From: Stentor coeruleus
Taxonomy: Eukaryota > Ciliophora > Heterotrichea > Heterotrichida > Stentoridae
Direction of reading: 5' to 3'
DNA: 45,942 nucleotides
NCBI GenBank assembly: GCA_001970955.1
Contig: MPUH01000562.1
Span: forward strand, 1-45,942
The position numbers and the translations under genes were made by a program. The notes beneath the pieces are model-generated. The model had not been told where the DNA came from. It made no database searches and saw nothing but the letters and a program-made list of their open reading frames with translations. Positions 1-8,638 of the stretch are shown piece after piece. How positions within the stretch are numbered: position 1 is the stretch's first letter; each line of letters opens with the position of its first letter.

Positions 1-404
1 ATTAATTGCAAATTAAAATCAAACTCATTGGCAACTTAATGAAAAACTTCATATAAGTTATTTGCAGCACAAGAAAAAACTTAATAATAATTAATAGCTT
101 ACCATGCGTTTAAGTTTGATCTCAGTTGATTGACACTATGAAATTTTAAAAATTAAAAAATCAAAATGCTGTTTGTAATTTACTGGTAATAAAGATTAGC
201 TTAACACTTAAAGGAAGTATATAGAAATAATATCGAGTTAGCATCTAACATATTTATGCTTAGCCCATATACAAATCCAAAGAAAAATTATTAGCGGTTT
301 TTTCTTAAGTAATTTTCATAGGTTTCACAGTGAGATATTATCTATTATTAGATTTAAGGGACAAAGCATATAAGTTAAAATAAATTGAGTTAGTAATATG
401 ATTA
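1..404. other. Non-coding left edge
   Basis: AT-rich sequence with short broken frames only. It holds the 3' flank of the minus-strand coiled-coil gene. I see no RNA gene, repeat or recognisable relic. Confidence 0.5.
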
Positions 405-1790
405 TTAAGACATTGTAAAACTTGATATGTTTTTATCTTCTGCAAGGATTCTAGCAGTTAACTCGGCACTTTCAATTTTTTCATAAGACTCTTTGATTTT
501 TCTTTCTTTTTCTTCAAGAATAGATGATAAATTATGTGAATCTCGCAATAGGTCATTATATTTTTGGTTAATATCCTTAAGTTTCTCTTCAGCATTATCG
601 TACTTTTCTTTGTATTCAGTCTTTTCTTTTCTTAATTCATTAATTTCATTCTTTTGCACTGTATTGGTATAAATAAAAGATTCTATCTCCTGATTGTATT
701 TGATATTGAGTGTATTTAATGCTTCATGAACTTCAATTATTTCAATTTCTAGGGCTTCTACTTTAGTTAGTAGCTCATTTTTATCAGAATCAAGTTCTTT
801 TTTTTCAAACTCTGCTTGCTTCAACTCAAACTCCTTTATTTTTAATTGCTTTTTAAGTTTCTCATTAGCTTCAGTAAGATTTTCTATTTCGTTCATCATA
901 GTTTTCAAGTTAAATGCATCAGTCTTAAGCATACTAATCATTTTCTCCAGTTCACTAATCCTCCCTCTATATTTCCCATTTTCTTCTTCAAGTTCCTTCA
1001 TCTTATCATATGTCTCTTTACTGTTCAGTTCATTTTCTTCAAGATTTTTTTTATACATCTCAATCTGTTCATCGAAAAAAGCATTTTTATTAACCATTTC
1101 CACAACTTTTCTTATTTCATCCAAGCCAAAAGTCAACCTTTTTTTAATCATTTCTTGAATTCCCTCAAATTTTTTATTATTTTTCAAGAGTTTTTCATTT
1201 GCATTTGCCATAAATTTTTCAAGTGCCATCCCTTGTGTTTCAACAACAGTTTTAAACTGATTTTTAATAAAATTTATAAGATTTTCATGCTCTTTAGCCT
1301 TTGCCCTAAGGGAAAAAATAGTTTCGTTTTTAATTTTGACTTTTTGTTCATACATCAAAGCAATTTTTTTACAGTTTTCAAGTTCTTCTTTCATTTTACT
1401 GTCTTCACAAGTAAAAGATACGTCTTGGTTTTCGAGTTTGTGTAGTTTAACTTTGTAGTCTTCAAGCAAAAGTTGTATGTGAATAAGTTTTGATGAATCT
1501 TCTTCTGTGGAGGATTGAGAAATTTGCTGGATTGTTTTTAGAAAAGATTTTATGTACTTAACAAGTCTGCGGAATTTAATTTTCTCAATTTCTAAACTTT
1601 CATCTTCGTTATTTATTGAATCTCTTAGAGTATTAGAATAAATTTTATCTTTGTTTATTCTGGATTGGCTTAGACTAGGTTTATCTTTCATGAGAAAAGA
1701 TGGTTCTAGATCTATCATTTTCCCTAGATTTAGCTTGGGAATATATTTTTTCTGATGTATGCTCTTTGCAGCAGTATTAGACTTATTCAT
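405..1790 (-). CDS. Coiled-coil protein, function unknown
   Basis: A 461-residue protein, very rich in Lys, Glu, Asn and Leu. The first ~60 residues are basic and Ser/Lys-rich and probably disordered. From about residue 65 to 455 it is almost continuous heptad-type coiled coil (for example ELEEENGKYRGRISELEKM around residues 265-285) with no Pro-rich break. No enzymatic motif, membrane segment or signal peptide is visible. Such proteins in ciliates are often cytoskeletal or basal-body components, but nothing here identifies the partner, so that is only a possibility. The start is the first ATG after in-frame stops and the stop is TAA. The gene lies head-to-tail with the ANP32-like gene, about 550 bp downstream of it on the minus strand. 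I do not recognise an orthologue. Confidence 0.85.
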   Translation of the reverse strand: MNKSNTAAKSIHQKKYIPKLNLGKMIDLEPSFLMKDKPSLSQSRINKDKIYSNTLRDSINNEDESLEIEKIKFRRLVKYIKSFLKTIQQISQSSTEEDSSKLIHIQLLLEDYKVKLHKLENQDVSFTCEDSKMKEELENCKKIALMYEQKVKIKNETIFSLRAKAKEHENLINFIKNQFKTVVETQGMALEKFMANANEKLLKNNKKFEGIQEMIKKRLTFGLDEIRKVVEMVNKNAFFDEQIEMYKKNLEENELNSKETYDKMKELEEENGKYRGRISELEKMISMLKTDAFNLKTMMNEIENLTEANEKLKKQLKIKEFELKQAEFEKKELDSDKNELLTKVEALEIEIIEVHEALNTLNIKYNQEIESFIYTNTVQKNEINELRKEKTEYKEKYDNAEEKLKDINQKYNDLLRDSHNLSSILEEKERKIKESYEKIESAELTARILAEDKNISSFTMS

Positions 1791-2345
1791 TTTTATAATA
1801 TTTTTATGGGAAAATTTTTTGTTAGATTGTGTTGTATTTTCTTAAATTCTGGTTAGCTGGCTATGGATTTGTTTTTTAAATTTTAGTTATTTTACATGTG
1901 ATTATAGTTTTATTTGTTGATAACTTAAAGCTTATTTTGCTGCTTTTGAAGTTATCTTATTTTAAAAACTAACTCTGAGAATTTGCTTTCTTAGAAAATT
2001 TTAACGTTAAAGATAGTTATCAATCGTGAAATTTCGGTTATTTTTATGATTAAAGCTAAGTATGAGGAGTATTTTAGTATATCTATCAACTTTATAATCT
2101 CATCTTTAACTCTTTATCAAAAACAAAACTAAAACTAGTCTTCAGCACCCAAATCTCAAAAAAAAAAAGCATATATCTATCCTAATACACCTTAAGTTAA
2201 GTTTTTACTNTATCTATCAACTTTATAATCTCATCTTTAACTCTTTATCAAAAACAAAACTAAAACTAGTCTTCAACACCCAAATCTCAAAAAAAAAAAG
2301 CATATATCTATCCTAATACACCTTAAGTTAAGTTTTTACTAACGT
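1791..2345. other. Intergenic region containing a duplicated assembly overlap
   Basis: Lies between two minus-strand genes. Apart from the 130-bp duplication around the n at 2210 (listed separately) it is AT-rich and holds no frame of note. Confidence 0.5.
2080..2340. repeat. Direct repeat around n (130 bp x2), probable assembly artefact
   Basis: Bases 2080-2209 and 2211-2340 are the same except for one base (cttcagcac versus cttcaacac), separated by a single n at 2210. The pattern recurs at every n in the window. The most likely explanation is two contig ends that overlap but were joined with a gap symbol. It lies in the 3' flank of the ANP32-like gene and reaches to within 6 bp of its stop codon. 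Confidence 0.9.
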
Positions 2346-2963
2346 TTAGAAATTCCTCTTCCTCTTCCTAGGATCTTCTTCTTCGCTTTCAACAACTTCT
2401 TCGTCATCACTTTCCTCATCAAAATCCCCTTCTTCTTCATCCAAATCTTCATCATCATCATCACCAAATTCATCATTCTCCTCATCTTCATCAAAAATCG
2501 AAACTTCCTTACCATTCCTATCAATAGTATCAATCACTTGAAGATTTGGGATTATTGCAAAGAGTTTATTCCGATAATCATCAATCTGAGTTACAGGGCA
2601 GCCATCAATATCCAAATACACAAGGCTGGTCAAAGCTGACAAAGGTCTAAAAGATTCAATTAAGTCAAGCTTGTTCTTAGTAAAGCTCAATTGCATCAAG
2701 TCTTTAAGCCCATTTAAGTTCTCAAGGCCAGTTTTTATTGAGTTTTCATTAAGATCAAGTTTTATAAGTCTGGAAAGTACTGGGAAGTTTTTAAGGCTCT
2801 CAAGTCCACATCCTGACAATGAAAGATAGTCTAAATTCACGTATTTCTCTAGGATTTTTTTTTCCTGAGGTGAGATTGTTTTTGCTCTCCAGGATTCGAG
2901 ATTTAGTTCTTCAACTTCCTCGAAATCAGTTCCCTCAGTTTGGCTTGAGATAATCCCTTCCAT
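2346..2963 (-). CDS. ANP32-like acidic leucine-rich nuclear phosphoprotein
   Basis: A 205-residue protein with the ANP32 layout. Residues ~15-140 hold leucine-rich repeats (LDYLSLSGCGLESL, LIKLDLNENSI, LMQLSFTKNKLDL, LVYLDIDGCPVTQ) closed by an LRR cap with the family-typical NDYR-like segment (DDYRNKLFAIIPNLQVID). Residues ~155-197 are a nearly pure Asp/Glu tail, and the C-terminus is a basic KRKR cluster that would serve as a nuclear localisation signal. Known family members bind histones, act as chaperones and can inhibit PP2A; that role is carried over from the family. The start ATG at 2963 is the only reasonable one, and the length is close to the usual 230-270 residues. The U2A' family is similar in LRR layout but lacks the acidic tail, so ANP32 is preferred. 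Confidence 0.88.
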   Translation of the reverse strand: MEGIISSQTEGTDFEEVEELNLESWRAKTISPQEKKILEKYVNLDYLSLSGCGLESLKNFPVLSRLIKLDLNENSIKTGLENLNGLKDLMQLSFTKNKLDLIESFRPLSALTSLVYLDIDGCPVTQIDDYRNKLFAIIPNLQVIDTIDRNGKEVSIFDEDEENDEFGDDDDEDLDEEEGDFDEESDDEEVVESEEEDPRKRKRNF

Positions 2964-3725
2964 TATAAGCTCTAGATAAGTATGGTGTTTGGAGTAAATA
3001 TTAACTTAAATATAGCAATTCTGTATGTTTAAGATTTCAAGGATTCATATTGGTGGAGGGTATTAAGGTTGCTTTTAATATTGGCGAAGAGGTAGAGAGA
3101 TTAAGATGATGATTATTTTAAGTTGTATATTGAGTGGGGAAGAAAAAGAAGTGAGGTTTTTATGTGACTAAGGGTTGTTAGGAGGAATTTGATGAGGTTT
3201 TAAAGAAAATATTAGGACGAATGCTTGTGGAATTTAATGAAAGATTACTTGGTAAACTTGATTTCCTTTGTTTTTTGTATTGAAATAAGAGAATGTTTTA
3301 AAGAAATAGCCTAATATTTGTATGATTGAATGTAAAACAGCTAATCACATAAGCGAGAAATGATTAAATAAATGATAGTTGCTAGTGAGTAGATAGACTA
3401 ATTGACATTAAATTATTTTTATTACACAAATATAAAGCGCTTAAAATGCTATTGAACTATAAAAATATTATCACTTCTTTACCATGAATTTTATTACAAA
3501 TTAATAAGTTTAATTTGAACTTAGAAAAATTAACGATTTCCTACCTTAAACCCTTTTAATATTCTTTAAGCCCTGTCATAGGAAAAATATTAAAATTTTA
3601 TAAATGCTAGAATTTCCGAATGGTTCGCAATTGATAATACAAGTAATCTATATGAAATCAGACAATCTGAAATGCTTATTAATTGAGTTAAATAATCGTT
3701 TCATTTTCATATATAAAGTAATAAT
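2964..3725. other. Divergent intergenic region
   Basis: 760 bp between the starts of a minus-strand and a plus-strand gene, so it should hold both promoters. It is AT-rich and I see no convincing shared motif, RNA or relic. Confidence 0.5.
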
Positions 3726-4286
3726 ATGGGTTGCTGTACTTCTATAAAGTCTTCTATGGTAGCACCTTCATTAGCTACGAAGCCTGAAGCTTCTTCAAGC
3801 TTATTAAATGCAAGAGATTCATTAGTAAAAGAGATATTACGTTTGCACAACATAATTTTGAATTGCAAGCAAGGCATTGAAACATGCGTTCTGACAGATA
3901 AAAAAGCAATAGCTTTTACTTTAAAACAAAAGCAACTTCTTATCGAAATGCAGAAAAAAGAATTACAGAGCCTCGTTGCTATGCTTGATTCTTGTATTGA
4001 AGAATCAAAGGTCAATCGTGAAAAAAAGAGCTATGTTCTGGAACAGACAAGAAAAACATTGAAACAATCGACGTCATCAATAACAAATGAAGATGTTAAA
4101 AATATTATTGAAAATAAAAAGAAATCAGTTGATCAAACTAAAAAAATGACAAAAAAGCTTAATTTAAGTCCTGAAGAAATCCAAAATAAAATTGACCAGG
4201 AATTCGGCCACAGGAACCAAGTGGTGAAAACTTCAGGGGAATTTGTAAGAAGAAAATTCAACAAACAAACTAAAGTCATCGTTTAA
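3726..4286 (+). CDS. Acylated ESCRT-III-like protein (Vps20/CHMP6-type), tentative
   Basis: A 186-residue helical protein that begins MGCC, a good N-myristoylation (Gly2) and palmitoylation (Cys3/Cys4) start. Residues ~28-110 form charged helices of Snf7/ESCRT-III type: a basic first helix pair, then KQKQLLIEMQKKELQSL leading into a hydrophobic 'LVAMLDSCIEES' stretch, much as CHMP6 has around 'ISSLEAMVQTIE'. A later segment (ITNEDVKNIIENKKKSVDQ, ~117-135) resembles the ESCRT-III helix that follows the core. Vps20/CHMP6 is the ESCRT-III subunit that carries N-terminal myristate and nucleates Snf7 filaments on endosomes. Unlike CHMP6 the C-terminus is basic rather than acidic, and no clear MIM motif is visible. 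The alternative is an unrelated acylated coiled-coil protein. The ATG at 3726 is set by the MGCC motif. Confidence 0.5.
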   Translation: MGCCTSIKSSMVAPSLATKPEASSSLLNARDSLVKEILRLHNIILNCKQGIETCVLTDKKAIAFTLKQKQLLIEMQKKELQSLVAMLDSCIEESKVNREKKSYVLEQTRKTLKQSTSSITNEDVKNIIENKKKSVDQTKKMTKKLNLSPEEIQNKIDQEFGHRNQVVKTSGEFVRRKFNKQTKVIV

Positions 4287-4481
4287 TAATAGTTAACTAT
4301 AATAAAATTATACGGAAACTTTGTGGCTCTAGCTGAATTATCACAAAGACTGAGAAAAAAGTCTAAGTTAACAAGAAAAGACTAAAGAAAAAAAAATTAT
4401 AAGATTTTTCTATAGACCAGAGCAATAATTTTATTAACCCAAATAAGGATAATCCTTTTATTAATAAATCAATATTAAATT

Positions 4482-4958
4482 ATGTCTTTTTTGTCTAGCA
4501 ACTTTGCTCAAGAAAAGTCTTCTAAATTCAAATCCTCACATGCTTTGAAAAACATTCTCAACCAAAATAGAGAGATAAATAATCATTATTACAACAAGTT
4601 CAATAAATTCGCTCAAATTCCAGCTCCAGAGCCCAAGCCAAAAAAATCGTATGGAGACCTTTCTATGCTTTTAATGCACAAAATCCATGATAGTACGGCG
4701 AATTCTTCCCAAGCTGTAGTTCAACCTGCGAGTACTGTATTTTTTGAAGACATAAGCAAAACGATTTCCAAGAATATATTTAAGAAGTCTAGAGTTGGTC
4801 GGTATTCTGCCAGGCCTCTGAAATATAAGAATAGATCAAAAGATGCGAGTTCGAGAGCAGCGACACCTGAGTTTTTTAGAAAAGCTTTGCATACTATTCT
4901 TAAAGAGCCGGATTCTAGGATTGTAAATAGAAGGAAAAGAATACGAAATAATGTGTAA
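4482..4958 (+). CDS. Small basic protein, unknown
   Basis: A 158-residue, strongly basic, Ser/Asn-rich protein. It has no signal peptide or membrane segment. A Pro-rich stretch (AQIPAPEPKPKK, ~45-56) splits it from a Lys/Arg-rich C-terminal half ending in NRRKRIRNNV, a possible nuclear or nucleic-acid/tubulin-binding tail. I see no known domain. It follows the MGCC gene on the same strand by 195 bp. The reading frame is clean and codon use resembles its neighbours, so it is probably real. Confidence 0.7.
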   Translation: MSFLSSNFAQEKSSKFKSSHALKNILNQNREINNHYYNKFNKFAQIPAPEPKPKKSYGDLSMLLMHKIHDSTANSSQAVVQPASTVFFEDISKTISKNIFKKSRVGRYSARPLKYKNRSKDASSRAATPEFFRKALHTILKEPDSRIVNRRKRIRNNV

Positions 4959-5229
4959 TTGATAGAAATAAGTTGATGAAGTTTTTGGGTTGAATACTAA
5001 AGTGAAGATATATGAAAATGTAATTGTTATAGTTAAATCATATTATATTTAGTTCGATATAATAAAGGATTTATAAAAAAGAGACACTTTTCAAGAAGTT
5101 AGTATGCTTTTAAAATAAAAATAAATGGAATGGGAATGCACTTAAAATATATAGATTAAATTTATATTTACTTGTGGCTTTGAAAATGAAAGTAGGAATA
5201 TTTACCAAAAAATTTTTCTAATACTTATT
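4959..5229. other. Intergenic, 3' flank of small basic gene
   Basis: AT-rich, no frame or motif recognised. It leads into the decayed transposase. Confidence 0.45.
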
Positions 5230-5660
5230 GCCAAATAAACTTAAATAAGCAAGGGGTTATATTTTTTGTCTGTTTCTTGACTTGATATTAAGCTTCAGTC
5301 ATTTTACATTCCTTGATTATGTTGCATAAACACAAGTATTTAGTTTAAAAATATATGGAATTATTTGCTGTATCATGAAAATAAGCTTCATCATCTAATA
5401 TTTTGTAGCTAGCCCAACTATTTTGTATATATAATTCAACCTTTTTATATGTTTGCTAATCACATCTAATTATAATTTTTTTTATCTTTATCATAGCTAA
5501 AAATACTTTCTTTTGGTGTTGTTCAATTCCATCAAGAACCCAGACACCTTCAATTCAGTGGTCTTATGGTATATCTCCTTCCAAACTTGCTTCTGTATAT
5601 TTCTTTCACTATATTTTCATCATCAATTTTAGTATGTATTTCAATAATATAATTTATATA
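5230..5660 (-). pseudogene. Decayed Merlin/IS1595-type DDE transposase, copy 1
   Basis: Broken minus-strand reading pieces, in order, match the DDE domain of Merlin/ISXO2-like (IS1595-type) transposases. A segment at ~5590-5620 reads VKEI then SKFGRR, where the family has its first catalytic Asp in an 'EIDESKFG' context. The piece at 5486-5554 reads EGVWVLDGIEQHQKKVF, the family's 'G.WV.GGIER...K.F' strand. At ~5357-5422 comes SWASYKILDD followed by HDTANNS, the 'D.W..Y...' second-acid region and its 'H.TVNHS' successor. At ~5250-5290 basic SRNRQK remains, like the family's C-terminal part. The frame changes at least twice and stops interrupt it. The first Asp is replaced by Tyr and the second by Asn in the visible copy, so it cannot be active. 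Terminal inverted repeats were not found. Confidence 0.75.
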
Positions 5661-6164
5661 GAATTCTGAAATTATTAAAACAACTGACTATTAGACATAG
5701 CTATAATTTCATTATTATCCCAGTTTTTTGGATTGATAAAGCATTCTAACTTCATGAGAAGAATGATTTTTTTTATAATTTATAGATTATGTCATAAGAA
5801 TTATAGTATATTTAATTCACTGTTACAACGAAGTCTTGGGTAGGTTAAATTTCATGAGTATAAGATATAAACTTTGTTGTGGGAAGATAAGTGGTTAATT
5901 TATGTTTTTAAAATCATATAGGAAATATGATTCACCTTGCTTCATTTATTATTTAAAGCTTCTATACAGTCTATATATAAAATATTTTAAGAATCTAATA
6001 TTAGACACATGATATATTTCACCTTAAAATCTTTTAGGTTTATATTAGCATTTGATTAAAAAAATTGCAAATCTAATTTCGAATTTTCTAGCCTTATATG
6101 CAATTATATCTTTCAGCCTACTGCTTTTTACTAAAAACTTTATATCTATGCTTATAATACTCAC
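5661..6164. other. Intergenic, upstream side of transposase relic
   Basis: AT-rich, with no intact frame. On the minus strand this would be the N-terminal part of the transposase relic, but I could not recognise the family's N-terminal domain here. Confidence 0.4.
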
Positions 6165-6221
6165 TTTAATGGATCTCCAGGAAATGGAGATCCATTAAAG
6201 GAGATTCTCCTTGGAGAATCT
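6165..6221. repeat. Two tandem perfect hairpins
   Basis: Bases 6165-6178 (TTTAATGGATCTCC) are exactly complementary to 6186-6199, a 14-bp stem with a 7-base loop. Two bases later, 6202-6210 pair exactly with 6213-6221, a 9-bp stem with a 2-base loop. Both stems share the GATCTCC/GATTCTCC-like core, so one may be derived from the other. They sit about 60 bp past the kinesin stop codon, on its 3' side, and about 500 bp from the transposase relic. They could be a 3'-end/termination structure or part of a small inverted-repeat element. Confidence 0.85.
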
Positions 6222-6281
6222 GGTACTTCTCTAAATAAATTTTTCACTTTATTGAATCTCCAACCACTAAATTATCTAAGA

Positions 6282-8561
6282 CTACTCATCATCATCATCA
6301 AAAGAACTCCTATACGCTGGCACTGTGATCTTTTTCATTTTCATGTTTCCTCCTCTAATTGTCTTTTTAATATTCGAAACACCAATTGGAGCCCTAGCAT
6401 TTTTCTGAAAGTGAATATTTTCTTCATTCAATTTTGCGATCTTAAGTTCGTCTTGTTCATGCAAAATCTGTAATCGTGAATTCTCTTCTTCCAACACTTT
6501 ATTCCGCTCACCAATTCTAAAAAGCCTTTTATCAGCAAGTTGCTTATCAACTCCAAGTTGAGATTTTTGACTTACTAATTGATGATACAACAAAGTTAGT
6601 TGCTCAAGATTCCTTTCAAGTGAGTCAGTTTTTTTTTTAAGCGACCTTTCTCCTTCACTCATATAAGACTCTAATGTTTTATAGTTTTCTTTTGCATTGT
6701 CTAGAGCTAGTTCTAAATCAGTAACTTTATCAATTCTATTCTGTAGGTCTAAGATCATTTTTCTTCTTTCTTCTATCCATTTATCACGTTCTTTTCTAGC
6801 AATATCTTCTCTAATAATTTCGCTGATTTTGATATCAGGGCATCTTTTATTAAGTAAATCACTGATGTTTTGTCTTAAATGCTGGATTTCTTTTTGATAA
6901 CTTGCATTTATTTCACGTTCTGATCTTAGAAGATCTTTAAAATTATTTACTGATGCTTTAGCTTGCCCTGAAGATGAGCCTCTGTTTGTCAATTCTAATA
7001 TTTCTGCATCTTTTTCCCCAAGTTTTTTTTCAAGTTCAATAATCCTTTGGTTAAGAGTATATATTTCAGACTCCAAAGATTCTTTTGTAACTTGCAGTCT
7101 TTCTAGTATACTTTCTTTTTCTAGGGCAGCATGATTGCTTTCAGGGACTTTTTCTTTTAATGATTTAACTTCTTGAGTCAACTGAATGATTTTTGATTTG
7201 CAAACTGATAATTCTTCAAGACTTGTATTAAGTTCAAGTTCCTTTTTATTAGAAGTCTTAACCTCTTCAGCTAATTTTGTCCTCACATCCTCAAGTTCAG
7301 CTATAATTTCATCATAATCTTCATTTTTAGCCGGTGACTGTTCAGCCTCGGCCTCATCTTCTTCATCATCTTCATTTACCACAACTTTAACAGCAGTATC
7401 AGGCATTTTCCCTCCCATTGACTTAACCTGGTCTTCAAGTAATTTTATCCTCCTATCTTTTTTAAGCATTTCTTCTCGGCATTTGGATAACATAAGTTTT
7501 AATTCAGCAACAGTATACTCTCTATTGATTTTTGGAGTATTTTTAATAGCTTTAGCCCTCATCCCAAATCTTAAAGTACTAATAGTTTCAGCTTCATTAT
7601 ATAATGATGGCGAGCATGTTATAATAAGTGCTGTTTTAGAATTCCCTCCTAAAGAGTCTTGAAGAACTCTAGTAAGTTTTGAATCTCTATAAGGAATATG
7701 TGTAGATTTACCATCTGTTAAAGAATAAATGACAAGTCCAAGCATAGTTAAAGACTTGTTTATATTTTTAGCTTCATCAAGTCTTTTACCAGTCGCCCCA
7801 GTCTTACCAACTTTTTCTGACCCGGCTAAGTCGACAAGGTATAGTTTACCAGTTTTGGCTATATAATCTCGATTATTAGTCTGAGTTACTGTTATGAGGA
7901 ATATTGAATGTGATCTTGAGGATTGCGAATTCATATTAGTTGAACCAACATTTCTATTTTCCAAGCCGAATTTCATAATTTCATATACATCAGCTTCTGT
8001 TGCTACATACCTTTCAGTGAGTTCAGCTATAAAAACTCCTCTGGTTTTGTCCTCATGGACTTTTAAGTTAGTTTTTGATATGTCTAGCAAGTCTTTAATT
8101 TTTTCCAAATAAATTTCACAATAAGAAACCCTTACTGCATATTCTATATATGGGTCTGAATTAGATATGATGTCAAAGACTGTAGAAACCATACGGGGAA
8201 TAACCCCAATAGCCTCTGGATCTTCTAAGTCTGGGCCTGTCATTGTATATGTTTTACCTGAAGAAGTCTGTCCATATGCAAAGACTGTTCCATTAAATCC
8301 TTGCATTACAGCTTCAACTATAGGCTTAGCAGAGATGGTGTATACTAATTTTTGCTCAGATGAAGTTTGGAATACGTAGTCGAAACAAAACTTTAGTGGT
8401 TCCCCTAATTCTGTTGATGATTGTAGAGAAATGTTTTTATTGTCTTCAGAGATACTGAGATTAATTAAATCTCCGGTTATTGCTTCACGTTCGTTAAGGG
8501 GACGAAATCTGCAAAGTACTTTTACGTTTCCTCCAATAGAATCATCTTTCACTTCCTCCAT
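6282..8561 (-). CDS. Kinesin-1-type heavy chain
   Basis: Plus-end microtubule motor. Residues ~12-340 are a complete kinesin motor domain: P-loop GQTSSGKT (97-104), switch I NSQSSRSH (~211-218), switch II DLAGSE (~244-249), and KNINKSL and HIPYRDSKLTRVLQDSLGG following. The wording around NRNVGSTNMN and INKSLTMLG is closest to kinesin-1. Residues ~350-715 are mainly coiled coil. Near the C-terminus is a basic SNIKKTIRGG segment resembling the IAK/'IRGGG' autoinhibitory tail of conventional and fungal kinesin-1. Protein length is 759 residues, shorter than animal KIF5 (about 960). The open frame extends upstream to 8627 only because the first 65 bp are duplicated across an n at 8573; the ATG at 8561 is the start in the non-duplicated reading. 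Stop is TAG. Vesicle or nuclear transport is the family role; the cargo is unknown. Confidence 0.92.
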   Translation of the reverse strand: MEEVKDDSIGGNVKVLCRFRPLNEREAITGDLINLSISEDNKNISLQSSTELGEPLKFCFDYVFQTSSEQKLVYTISAKPIVEAVMQGFNGTVFAYGQTSSGKTYTMTGPDLEDPEAIGVIPRMVSTVFDIISNSDPYIEYAVRVSYCEIYLEKIKDLLDISKTNLKVHEDKTRGVFIAELTERYVATEADVYEIMKFGLENRNVGSTNMNSQSSRSHSIFLITVTQTNNRDYIAKTGKLYLVDLAGSEKVGKTGATGKRLDEAKNINKSLTMLGLVIYSLTDGKSTHIPYRDSKLTRVLQDSLGGNSKTALIITCSPSLYNEAETISTLRFGMRAKAIKNTPKINREYTVAELKLMLSKCREEMLKKDRRIKLLEDQVKSMGGKMPDTAVKVVVNEDDEEDEAEAEQSPAKNEDYDEIIAELEDVRTKLAEEVKTSNKKELELNTSLEELSVCKSKIIQLTQEVKSLKEKVPESNHAALEKESILERLQVTKESLESEIYTLNQRIIELEKKLGEKDAEILELTNRGSSSGQAKASVNNFKDLLRSEREINASYQKEIQHLRQNISDLLNKRCPDIKISEIIREDIARKERDKWIEERRKMILDLQNRIDKVTDLELALDNAKENYKTLESYMSEGERSLKKKTDSLERNLEQLTLLYHQLVSQKSQLGVDKQLADKRLFRIGERNKVLEEENSRLQILHEQDELKIAKLNEENIHFQKNARAPIGVSNIKKTIRGGNMKMKKITVPAYRSSFDDDDE

Positions 8562-8638
8562 TATATTAATTANTCTGCAAAGTACTTTTACGTTTCCTCC
8601 AATAGAATCATCTTTCACTTCCTCCATTATATTAATTA
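8508..8638. repeat. Direct repeat around n (65 bp x2), probable assembly artefact
   Basis: 8508-8572 and 8574-8638 are identical and separated by n at 8573. The duplication repeats the first 18 codons of the kinesin gene and its immediate 5' flank, which makes the start codon appear twice. Confidence 0.92.

Noticed and set aside
846..1445. 199-codon plus-strand open frame, Phe/Ile/Cys-rich
   Set aside because: It is the antisense shadow of the Lys/Glu-rich coiled-coil gene; AAA/GAA codons give TTT/TTC on the other strand. Same for the open frames opposite RCC1, kinesin, RPB2 and TTLL.
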